This document shows, piece after piece, positions 1-7,331 of a stretch of DNA of 64,000 nucleotides. How positions within the stretch are numbered: the first letter of the stretch is position 1; every line of letters starts with the position of its first letter. Under the pieces are notes generated by a model. It was not told where the DNA came from. It worked only from the letters and a program-made list of their open reading frames with translations, and searched no databases. This DNA comes from Candidatus Saccharibacteria bacterium. Lineage in GTDB: Bacteria > Patescibacteriota > Saccharimonadia > Saccharimonadales > Saccharimonadaceae. A program made the position numbers and the translations under genes. The DNA lies in contig CP066696.1 in assembly GCA_016432585.1 (NCBI GenBank), positions 576,113-640,112 on the forward strand, given 5' to 3'.

Positions 1-1
1 A

Positions 2-166
2 CAAATCACCAAGTTACTCCGCGAACAGGCTCCAAAAGTGAAGGCGCAAATCCAGGGTGACAGCGTACGCGTGACAAGCGCTAGCAAAGATGAGCTGCAA
101 AACGTTATCGCACTTCTAAATACTACCGAGTTCGACTTTCCACTGCATTACATTAATTACCGCTAG
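2..166 (+). CDS. yajQ: YajQ family protein, C-terminal part
   Basis: The last 54 codons of a gene that starts before the window. The residues include AQIQGDSVRV, a helix with LQNVIALL, and the end FPLHYINYR, which match the C-terminus of the YajQ (UPF0234/DUF520) family. Family members are small cytoplasmic proteins with two ferredoxin-like folds; some bind nucleotides or cyclic-di-GMP. The stop lies 12 bp before the ABC transporter gene on the same strand, so the two could be co-transcribed. Function beyond family membership cannot be judged from this fragment. Confidence 0.85.
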   Translation, partial: QITKLLREQAPKVKAQIQGDSVRVTSASKDELQNVIALLNTTEFDFPLHYINYR

Positions 167-178
167 ATACGAGGTTAT

Positions 179-1090
179 ATGAGCAACACTCCACTTATTA
201 CAATCGATCACTTTCGCATGGATTTCGGCAAAAAGACCGTCATCAAAGATCTTTCTCTTACTATAAATAAAGGCGAAACGTTTGGGCTTCTTGGTAGTAA
301 CGGGTCGGGCAAAACCACGACAATCCGCGCACTTCTTGGTATTTATATGCCGACCGGCGGCGAGCTTCTTATAAACGGCGAGCCGTATCGTGTAGATGGC
401 GGCGTGCGCCTTGGGTATCTTCCGGAAGAACGTGGCCTCTACAAAAAAGAAAAAGTTATCGACATAATGACGTATTTTGGTCAGCTAAAAGGCCTATCCC
501 GCAATGAAGCGCGTAGTTGGTCGATGAACTTTTTAAAGCGCGTCAACCTAGAAAACGAGGCGTCCACAAATCTCGATAAACTTTCGGGCGGTATGCAACA
601 AAAAATCCAGGTGGGTATTGCCGTTATGGGCGACCCCCAGCTGCTTATTCTCGACGAGCCTGCTAAAGGCTTCGATCCAGTCAACCGCCGACTACTCATG
701 GACATTATCGAGGAGCACCAAGCAGAGGGTGCGACGGTTATATTTGTCACCCACCAAATGGAAGAAGTCGAGCGCCTGTGCGATCGTATTCTTCTACTAA
801 AAGATGGCGAAAGTCGGCTTTACGGTACCGTCGACGAAGTAAAAGATGAGTTTGGCGGCAAAATGCTGGAAATCATCTCAGACAACCCCGTTCCAAAAAA
901 CGACAAGCTATATAAATACATTCGCAAAGAAGGGCACACGACGCTTCTCGAGCCAGTCGCTGACCTTTTAGCAATTCAGCGCTCGCTTACTACGGCAGGC
1001 GTCGCTTGCACTAAGTTCGAGCTAAAGCGCCCATCGCTCGATGATATTTTCGTAACGGTATATGGCGACACCGCAAAGGAGACAAACTAA
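179..1090 (+). CDS. ABC-2 type exporter, ATP-binding subunit
   Basis: Cytoplasmic ATPase of a NatA-like two-gene exporter, 303 residues. Walker A GSNGSGKTT is at about residues 39-47, the ABC signature LSGGMQQ near 135, Walker B LLILDEP near 155, and the switch histidine in VTHQ near 190. The last 80 or so residues match the accessory C-terminal region common in NatA-type subunits. The start is the first ATG after the yajQ stop, preceded by GAGG. Its stop overlaps the permease start by one base (TAATG), so the two are coupled. The substrate is unknown; Na+, peptide or drug export are all possible. Confidence 0.9.
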   Translation: MSNTPLITIDHFRMDFGKKTVIKDLSLTINKGETFGLLGSNGSGKTTTIRALLGIYMPTGGELLINGEPYRVDGGVRLGYLPEERGLYKKEKVIDIMTYFGQLKGLSRNEARSWSMNFLKRVNLENEASTNLDKLSGGMQQKIQVGIAVMGDPQLLILDEPAKGFDPVNRRLLMDIIEEHQAEGATVIFVTHQMEEVERLCDRILLLKDGESRLYGTVDEVKDEFGGKMLEIISDNPVPKNDKLYKYIRKEGHTTLLEPVADLLAIQRSLTTAGVACTKFELKRPSLDDIFVTVYGDTAKETN

Positions 1091-2304
1091 TGCACAATCT
1101 TGGTACAGTCATACGATTCGAAATAGTCCGCACCCTGAAAAAGAAAAGTTTTTGGATTGCAGCATTTGCCGTACCCCTTATCGTAGGGCTCGTTGGTGTG
1201 ATTATTTATTTCTCTAACAAAACAACAAACGATCAGGCAGAAAAGCTCGCAACAGAGCAGTTTGCAATCGGCGTTACCGATAAATCTGGGATTATTCCCA
1301 AAGAGACGCTAGCAGCTATTGGCGCAAAAACAATCGAGACGAAAGAGGAAGGTGAAGCCGCGGTTAAAACAGGTAAGCTCGATGGCTATTTTTATTACCC
1401 AAAGGATATCAGCAAAGATAGCGTTGAAACGTATGGCCAAGATGTAGGGTTGTTCAAGAATAACCGCTACCAAGATTTTGCCCGCGAACTACTAAAGCAA
1501 TCCGCGGCAGCGCAGGCTACCCCAAGTGTCCAAACGGCGTTACAAGACAAGATAAAATTCAATTCCGTCACCTATACATCGGAAGGCGAGATTGACCAAG
1601 GCTTCATGAAGCTTATCGCACCGGGTATTTTCCTCGTGTTGTTCTACTTTATGATCGCGACATTTGGCAATCAGATCCTCACGAGCATCACCGAAGAGAA
1701 AGAAAACCGCGTGATCGAAATGATCCTTGCAACGATCAAACCAACGACACTTCTTGTAGGCAAGCTGCTGTCGCTCATAGCGTTGGCACTCATACAGATG
1801 CTGGTGATTTTACTACCGGTTATTATCGGCTACTTCTTGTTCCGCGATCAGCTGTCGTTACCTCAGTTTGACCTTGCGGCAATTCCGCTCGATCCTATCC
1901 GCATTACGCTAGGCGCCGTCATATTCGCCGTCAGCTTCTTTATGTTTACCGGAATCCTTATGACGCTTGGCGCTGCAATGCCAACCGCAAAGGAAGCGGG
2001 TAGTTTCTTTGGTGCCGCAATGGCGCTTGTTTTCGGGCCACTCTACGCAGCGCCGCTATTTATTAGTTCGCCAGAATCAATTGTCGTGCAGATACTCAGC
2101 TATTTTCCACTCACCGCACCAATCCCATTACTCCTTAGAAACGCAGTAGGGAACCTAAGTGTCACCGAAGCACTTATATCGCTTTCCATTTTAGCCGTGA
2201 CAACAGTAGTCGTTATTTCAATTGGCGTACGCATCTTTAGGTTTGGCGCGCTTGAATACAGCCGCAAACTAAGCATGCAAGAAGTAATGCGCCGTAAAAG
2301 CTAG
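1090..2304 (+). CDS. ABC-2 type exporter, permease subunit (NatB-like)
   Basis: Integral membrane partner of the preceding ATPase, 404 residues. One membrane helix at about residues 22-42 is followed by a soluble extracytoplasmic stretch of about 130 residues, then a cluster of five or six helices from about residue 180 onward. This is the typical NatB/ABC-2 layout. The charged EEKENRV segment just after the second helix is characteristic of the family. Translation is coupled to the ATPase through TAATG. The last four bases overlap a tiny gene on the other strand. The transported substrate cannot be told from sequence. Confidence 0.87.
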   Translation: MHNLGTVIRFEIVRTLKKKSFWIAAFAVPLIVGLVGVIIYFSNKTTNDQAEKLATEQFAIGVTDKSGIIPKETLAAIGAKTIETKEEGEAAVKTGKLDGYFYYPKDISKDSVETYGQDVGLFKNNRYQDFARELLKQSAAAQATPSVQTALQDKIKFNSVTYTSEGEIDQGFMKLIAPGIFLVLFYFMIATFGNQILTSITEEKENRVIEMILATIKPTTLLVGKLLSLIALALIQMLVILLPVIIGYFLFRDQLSLPQFDLAAIPLDPIRITLGAVIFAVSFFMFTGILMTLGAAMPTAKEAGSFFGAAMALVFGPLYAAPLFISSPESIVVQILSYFPLTAPIPLLLRNAVGNLSVTEALISLSILAVTTVVVISIGVRIFRFGALEYSRKLSMQEVMRRKS

Positions 2305-2447
2305 TAGCGGCCAGAAATCGTCATTGCGCAAATAAGCACCAAAAGCGTAACGGCAACCGCCGCCACAAGAAGACCCATTTTATTTGGATAGAAGTTTTCC
2401 TTTGTCATGTGCTTTTTTGCAGGCGTAGCCCGAGTTTTTTTAACCAT
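2301..2447 (-). CDS. small single-helix membrane protein, 48 aa
   Basis: A short gene convergent with the ABC permease and overlapping its last four bases. The product begins MVKKTRATPAKKH, a strongly basic N-terminus, followed by one hydrophobic helix (about residues 27-45, GLLVAAVAVTLLVLI) and a short tail GRY. A TGAGG motif lies just upstream of the ATG. The basic head and single helix predict an anchor with the N-terminus inside. No family is recognised. Reality is supported by coherent amino-acid composition, the SD-like motif and tight packing, but not by homology. Confidence 0.55.
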   Translation of the reverse strand: MVKKTRATPAKKHMTKENFYPNKMGLLVAAVAVTLLVLICAMTISGRY

Positions 2448-2515
2448 AGCCTCAGTGTAGCGCAAGCGATAAGCATGAACAATATACGCATACGCGGGGT
2501 ATGGTCGAAAACAAA

Positions 2516-2551
2516 TTGACCAAAGTTACTAGAGAATGTATAGTATTACAT
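2516..2551 (+). promoter_or_regulatory. promoter of the HxlR-type regulator
   Basis: TTGACC (2516-2521), a 17-bp spacer and TATAGT (2539-2544) form a near-consensus vegetative promoter. The predicted transcription start falls about 7 nt below the -10 box, at or next to the ATG at 2552, so the mRNA would have no leader. The promoter lies inside the longer possible reading frame beginning at 2501, which argues for the downstream start. Confidence 0.75.
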
Positions 2552-2875
2552 ATGGAAACGGCGACTCAAACCGTGGGCTGTGTCGAAGCGGCTACTAATA
2601 TTTTAGGCGACAAGTGGACGCCACATCTCTTGCGATACTTTATAAACGAAAAGGTTGTTCGTTTTTGCCAGCTACAAGAGCTTACCGGCGGTATCAACCC
2701 ACGCACCCTTTCGTCGCGACTCGCGTACCTAGAGGAAAACAATATCGTCGAGCGTGTAATACCCGGTTCTAGTAGTCGCTGTGAATACCAACTGACTCAA
2801 AAAGGACAAGATTTGCTACCAATATTGCTAGATATGCAAAAATGGGGTGAAAAATATGATCTTGCCAATTCTTAA
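2552..2875 (+). CDS. HxlR-family winged-helix transcriptional regulator
   Basis: A 107-residue DNA-binding protein. The sequence CVEAATNILGDKWTPHLL, the helix containing FCQLQELTGGINPRTLSSRL and the wing around CEYQLTQKG are hallmarks of HxlR/MarR-like helix-turn-helix proteins, which usually sense small molecules or redox state. The start at 2552 is preferred over an in-frame ATG 51 bp upstream because a consensus promoter ends there. The cysteine in the N-terminal TVGCVE segment is at the position where several relatives have a redox-active cysteine; whether it acts so here is not shown. Confidence 0.85.
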   Translation: METATQTVGCVEAATNILGDKWTPHLLRYFINEKVVRFCQLQELTGGINPRTLSSRLAYLEENNIVERVIPGSSSRCEYQLTQKGQDLLPILLDMQKWGEKYDLANS

Positions 2876-2910
2876 GACTCTCCTCAGATAGCCACGCTAT
2901 ACTAACTACC

Positions 2911-3588
2911 ATGAGAATATTGTTAATTGAAGATGAACATAAAATCGCACGAGCGCTAAAAAAGGCACTCGAGCAAGAAAGCTATGCTGTTGATGTTGCT
3001 TTCGATGGCGATGAAGGCCATGCAATGGCAACGACCGAACCTTACGATGTGGCAATTATCGACCGAATGTTGCCAGGAGCCTACGATGGGATTGCTATCG
3101 TAAAAGCCATGCGTGAAGCAAAAATTCACACGCCAGTTATTTTTCTTACAGCGCTTGCTGGTATTAAAGACCGTACCGATGGCCTCGATAACGGCGCCGA
3201 CGATTATTTAGTAAAGCCCTTCGCGCTAGAAGAGCTTTTAGCGCGAGTACGGGCACTACTGCGCCGGCCAAAAGAGCAGCAGTCCACAACACTTACGGCA
3301 GGTGATTTATCCCTTAACACCGTTACTTTCGAGGTAAAGCGAGGTGACACGCAAATTCAACTAACCGGAAAAGAGTTCGCGCTCCTCGAATATCTTCTTC
3401 GCAACCAAGGCCGACCACTTCCAAAAGAACTGATCATATCGCACGTTTGGGATTACGACGCGGATATCTTGCCGAACACTGTCGAGGTATATATAAAGTA
3501 TCTTCGCGCAAAAATCGACCAACCATTTAGCGAGCAGCTTATCCATACAGTCCGTGGCTTTGGCTATAAACTACAGGCAAAGGCTTAG
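2911..3588 (+). CDS. OmpR/PhoB-type response regulator
   Basis: Cytoplasmic response regulator, 225 residues. The receiver domain has the acidic pair in IEDEH, the phosphoacceptor Asp51 in DRMLPG and the conserved lysine in VKPF. A C-terminal winged helix (about residues 125-222) ends with the family motif VRGFGYKL. It lies 8 bp before a sensor kinase, followed by an exporter, so it probably controls that exporter. TATACT ends 7 nt before the ATG with no SD between, indicating a leaderless mRNA. Confidence 0.92.
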   Translation: MRILLIEDEHKIARALKKALEQESYAVDVAFDGDEGHAMATTEPYDVAIIDRMLPGAYDGIAIVKAMREAKIHTPVIFLTALAGIKDRTDGLDNGADDYLVKPFALEELLARVRALLRRPKEQQSTTLTAGDLSLNTVTFEVKRGDTQIQLTGKEFALLEYLLRNQGRPLPKELIISHVWDYDADILPNTVEVYIKYLRAKIDQPFSEQLIHTVRGFGYKLQAKA

Positions 3589-3596
3589 CCGCTTTC

Positions 3597-4604
3597 ATGT
3601 TTCGCTCGGCAACATTCAAACTAACAGCCTGGTATTTATCGATACTGGTTATTATAAGTTTGTTGTTTAGCGTTATTATTTATTCAATCTCTACGTCAGA
3701 AGTTCGTACAAGGCTCGACTTTCTACAAAAATCATCGCGCATTATCATAAATGACGACCGGTTCAATTTTAACCAGTTCCGCGATAACCAAATCCACGAA
3801 GCCGAAGTAAGCCTCGTTACGTCACTCATGATAACCAATTTGGCTATTTGGCTTGCCGGTGGTATCGGCAGCTACTATCTTGCGCGCCGAACTCTCACGC
3901 CAATCGAAGAAGCCCACGAGGCACAATCGCGCTTTACAAGCGACGCCTCGCACGAGCTTCGCACGCCGCTTGCGAGCATGAAAACCGAGCTCGAAGTTGC
4001 GCTTCGGGATCCAAAACTGACAAACGAAGAAATGCGCGAACTGCTTGAAAGCAATCTCGAAGAAGTAGATAAGCTGACAAAATTATCCCAAACACTTCTT
4101 CAGATTTCCCAGCTCGATCACGAAAATATTAAGCGCGAAAAAATAGCGCTCGATGCGATTGTGCAGCCTGTTATTGATCGCCTCGATAAAACAGGCAAGC
4201 GCATTAGCCTGACTGGCAAAAAGACTCACACAATTATTGCCAATAAGGCGAGTATCGAGGAGCTTCTCACGATTCTGCTCGACAACGCCGTAAAATATAG
4301 TCCCGAGAAATCGCTTGTGCGGGTCCAGCTTGTAAGCACCAAACAAATGTCCGGCTTTGAAATTACAAATGACGGCCCGGGCATTTCCGAGGAGGTTCTT
4401 CCGCATATATTTGATCGGTTTTATCGCGCCGATTCTTCACGGACTGGCGGCGAAAAGAAGGGCTATGGCCTTGGGCTTTCGCTTGCTAAAAAAATCGTCG
4501 AGCTTCACAGCGGCGAGCTCACCGTTTCAAGTGGCGTCAACCAACCAACAACTTTTCGCGTTTTACTGCCAAATCTCAGCAAAAGCCAAGCAATTAATCA
4601 GTAA
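3597..4604 (+). CDS. sensor histidine kinase
   Basis: Membrane kinase partner of the preceding regulator, 335 residues. Helices at about 11-31 and 75-96 flank a short sensor loop of about 40 residues. The phosphorylated His119 is in SHELRTPL, the N box in LLDNAVKYS, the F box in FDRFYR and the G box in GYGLGLSLA. A HAMP domain is short or absent, the second helix leading almost directly into the dimerisation helix. A small sensor loop and a neighbouring MacB-type exporter fit BceRS-like or PhoR-like envelope stress sensing; the stimulus is unknown. Confidence 0.92.
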   Translation: MFRSATFKLTAWYLSILVIISLLFSVIIYSISTSEVRTRLDFLQKSSRIIINDDRFNFNQFRDNQIHEAEVSLVTSLMITNLAIWLAGGIGSYYLARRTLTPIEEAHEAQSRFTSDASHELRTPLASMKTELEVALRDPKLTNEEMRELLESNLEEVDKLTKLSQTLLQISQLDHENIKREKIALDAIVQPVIDRLDKTGKRISLTGKKTHTIIANKASIEELLTILLDNAVKYSPEKSLVRVQLVSTKQMSGFEITNDGPGISEEVLPHIFDRFYRADSSRTGGEKKGYGLGLSLAKKIVELHSGELTVSSGVNQPTTFRVLLPNLSKSQAINQ

Positions 4605-4645
4605 CCCCTGTTATCTTCAAGTAGTAAACTAACCAAGGAGACTAC

Positions 4646-5971
4646 ATGAATGTCATCACAAGGGGAATGCGCAATGCATTCCGCAGCCCCGTTAGATCGG
4701 TGGCGATACTCGCGATGCTTGCAATCAGCACAGGGCTTGTCCTCGCAATGCTGGTTGCACGCACCAGTGTTAACGCAAAAATCGACGAGGTAAAGTCGAG
4801 TACCGCAACGCAAATTACCATTAACCCGGCTGGCTTTATGGGTGGCATGGGCGGTGGCGATGCGCTAACCGCCGATCAAGTTACCAAGATTAAAGAGACC
4901 GCACACATCGACAGCGTGGTCGCATCGCTGACCGACCAGCTTGGCGAGGACGACACGAACCTTACGCCGTCGCTTGAACTCGGCAACCTAGGAAAGCGCT
5001 TCCAGCGATTCGATTCGAGCAACGCGCCATCGGGCGGAGCTGCTATGCCAGACGTAAAAGTCATGACACCACGCACTGCCGTTACCGGAACGACAGATCC
5101 ATCCGCAACCGTCGCGAGCGACAAAATAACCAGTGGCGAGACGATCGATGGCTCATCGTCTGACTATACCGCACTTATCGGAAGCAAACTCGCCGAAAAG
5201 AACGGATTGACGGTTGGTGAAACATTCACCATGCACGACAAAACATTTACCGTTAAGGGTATTTACACAACCGATAACGAGTTCCAGGACAGCGGATTGA
5301 TTATACCACTTGCGACACTCCAAACAATCACCGACCAAGCAGGTGCCGTAAGTAGTGTTACCGCGACAGCCGACAGTAGCGACAACGTCGCGACCGCCGT
5401 TACTGATCTTAAAACAGCACTAGGCGACAAGGCAGATATCACCAGTCAGCAGGAACAGGCAGAAAACAGCATAAAACCACTTGAAAGCATCGCGAACCTA
5501 GCACTTGCTGGTGTTATTGGCGCGGCCATTGCCGGATCGGTGATTGTGTTACTTTCTATGATCATGATTGTTCGCGAACGCCGCCGCGAGATTGGCGTTA
5601 TAAAAGCAATTGGCGGCACAAACCGCAAGGTTATTGGCCAGTTCGTATCCGAAGCACTCACCCTTACTGTTATCGGTGGAATTATTGGCCTCGGTATTGG
5701 CATAGCAGCCAGCGGGCCTATGACACAATCGCTCGTAAGCAGCAGTGACGATTCAACCCAGCAGGGACCGCCACGTGGCGCAGGCGGTGCAGTCTTTAAG
5801 TCTGTCGGCTCGCAATTACAAACAAATGTCACTAATGTCACTAGCAGCCTCACGCCTGAAACTTTTGCCGCTAGCGCAGGAATTATCATTCTTATCGCTA
5901 TCGTCGGAAGCGCGGTGCCTGCATGGTCTATTGCACGTATTCGCCCCGCCGAAGTACTGAGGACAGAATAG
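4646..5971 (+). CDS. MacB/FtsX-type ABC transporter permease
   Basis: Permease of 441 residues. One N-terminal helix (about 17-40) is followed by a large extracytoplasmic domain rich in Thr, Ser and Asp (about 45-280) and three C-terminal helices. The cytoplasmic coupling segment RERRREIGVIKAIGG is the FtsX-family signature. An AAGGAG site precedes the ATG. The stop is 8 bp before its ATPase gene. Proteins of this type use ATP hydrolysis to move envelope molecules or drugs mechanically rather than by channel transport. The upstream two-component system probably regulates it. Confidence 0.9.
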   Translation: MNVITRGMRNAFRSPVRSVAILAMLAISTGLVLAMLVARTSVNAKIDEVKSSTATQITINPAGFMGGMGGGDALTADQVTKIKETAHIDSVVASLTDQLGEDDTNLTPSLELGNLGKRFQRFDSSNAPSGGAAMPDVKVMTPRTAVTGTTDPSATVASDKITSGETIDGSSSDYTALIGSKLAEKNGLTVGETFTMHDKTFTVKGIYTTDNEFQDSGLIIPLATLQTITDQAGAVSSVTATADSSDNVATAVTDLKTALGDKADITSQQEQAENSIKPLESIANLALAGVIGAAIAGSVIVLLSMIMIVRERRREIGVIKAIGGTNRKVIGQFVSEALTLTVIGGIIGLGIGIAASGPMTQSLVSSSDDSTQQGPPRGAGGAVFKSVGSQLQTNVTNVTSSLTPETFAASAGIIILIAIVGSAVPAWSIARIRPAEVLRTE

Positions 5972-5979
5972 GAGCTACT

Positions 5980-6654
5980 ATGTTAACAGTTACAAATCTT
6001 ACAAAATCATTCGAAGCAGCACAGGGCACAGTGCACGCTATAGAGGATATAAACTTTGCGCTCGAAACCGGCCAGTTCGTTTCAATTATCGGCAAAAGCG
6101 GAAGCGGCAAATCAACACTTCTTAGTCTGCTTGGCGCGCTCGACGCCCCAACAAGTGGCAAAATAGAAGTAGACGACGTCGATATTACAAAGCTTTCCGG
6201 CGCGAAACAAACCAGTTATCGAGCTAAAAAAATCGGGTTCGTGTTTCAGCACTACAACCTCATACCAAATCTTAGTGCGCTTGAAAACGTTATGTTAGCA
6301 CTCGAATTTGGCGGGGTATCGGCCAAGAATCGACGCAGCCGCGCCGAGGATCTTCTTGAAAGCGTCGGCCTCGAGGCATCCGAACAGCTCCGAAAACCAG
6401 CACGTCTTAGCGGCGGCCAGCAACAGCGTGTATCGATCGCTAGGGCACTCGCTAACGAACCGGCAATCATACTCGCCGACGAGCCAACCGGTAACCTAGA
6501 TAGCGAGACAGGGAGAAAGATCTTTGATCTTCTTCACAGCCTTTCTCGAACAAAAAATACGACTATCATCGCCGTTACTCACGACCTTGATATAGCAGGT
6601 AGAACCGACAGAACCTTCACGCTAAAAGATGGCAAGCTTGTCGCCAATAAATAG
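5980..6654 (+). CDS. ABC transporter ATP-binding protein (MacB/LolD type)
   Basis: ATPase for the upstream FtsX-type permease, 224 residues. Walker A is GKSGSGKST, the Q-loop VFQHYNLIPNLSALENV is typical of the LolD/MacB group, the signature is LSGGQQQRVSIARAL and Walker B is IILADEPTGNLD. The start at 5980 is chosen because GGAGCT lies immediately upstream; a longer frame would begin inside the permease gene. With the permease and two-component genes it forms a four-gene set resembling antimicrobial-peptide sensing and export modules. Confidence 0.92.
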   Translation: MLTVTNLTKSFEAAQGTVHAIEDINFALETGQFVSIIGKSGSGKSTLLSLLGALDAPTSGKIEVDDVDITKLSGAKQTSYRAKKIGFVFQHYNLIPNLSALENVMLALEFGGVSAKNRRSRAEDLLESVGLEASEQLRKPARLSGGQQQRVSIARALANEPAIILADEPTGNLDSETGRKIFDLLHSLSRTKNTTIIAVTHDLDIAGRTDRTFTLKDGKLVANK

Positions 6655-6765
6655 CGTCGTGCTTTTAGCAACATTGCCTATTTTTAAGAAATAGCTCAGC
6701 ATAATATTTCATACTATCACTGCAGTGGAACAATATACTGCACAACACGAAAAAGGAGGAATAGT

Positions 6766-7233
6766 ATGAACTCTGGAAAAACAATTTTTCTTAGCAAAAA
6801 AGGCATGAAGGAACTAAAGAAAGAAGTTGCCCGGCTCGAGCGTGACGCGCACGACACAAGAGCTAAGCTGCGCGAACTGGACAAGACGGATAGCCACGAT
6901 GAACGCCTCGCACGAGCCGAACACCTAGCCACGCTAGAGATCGTCGAAAGCGAGCTAGCCGACAAAAAGGCAACCCTCGCGGCCGCCAAGCTATTCCCGC
7001 GCAAGCGTGACGCCCTCAAGGTTGCAATAGGGTCGGTTGTTGATCTTCTCGATACAAGCGGCCGCATCGTCCGCTACACAATCGTCGAGAGTATCGAGGC
7101 CAACCCTAGCGATGGCCGAATATCAGCTGTCAGCCCCCTCGGGCAAAGTCTTCTAGGCAAACAAATACAAGATATCGTTGAATGGTCGGCCGGGGTACGA
7201 ACCAACAAACTCCAGCTCGTAAGTATCACCTGA
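6766..7233 (+). CDS. GreA/GreB-family transcript cleavage factor-like protein
   Basis: A 155-residue protein with an N-terminal antiparallel coiled coil (about 10-75, rich in Lys, Glu, Arg and Leu) and a C-terminal FKBP-like domain with VVDLLDTSGRIVRYTIV and ISAVSPLGQSLLGK, typical of Gre factors. These bind RNA polymerase through the secondary channel and restart backtracked complexes. The coil tip has LDKTDSHDE, giving acidic residues that could coordinate Mg2+. A strong AAGGAGG site precedes the ATG and a clear terminator follows. It could be the main GreA or a paralogue. Confidence 0.82.
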   Translation: MNSGKTIFLSKKGMKELKKEVARLERDAHDTRAKLRELDKTDSHDERLARAEHLATLEIVESELADKKATLAAAKLFPRKRDALKVAIGSVVDLLDTSGRIVRYTIVESIEANPSDGRISAVSPLGQSLLGKQIQDIVEWSAGVRTNKLQLVSIT

Positions 7234-7255
7234 CGATTCGACACATGGGAAAAAG

Positions 7256-7280
7256 GGACGGAAAGCTCCGTCCTTTTTTC
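7256..7280 (+). terminator. intrinsic terminator after the Gre-like gene
   Basis: Seven-bp stem GGACGGA / TCCGTCC with an AAGC loop followed by six T residues. It separates the Gre-like gene from the P-type ATPase. Confidence 0.9.
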
Positions 7281-7331
7281 TTTCTCTATCCATACACATA
7301 AACAGCCCCAAGGTTTGTTATAATACTACTA

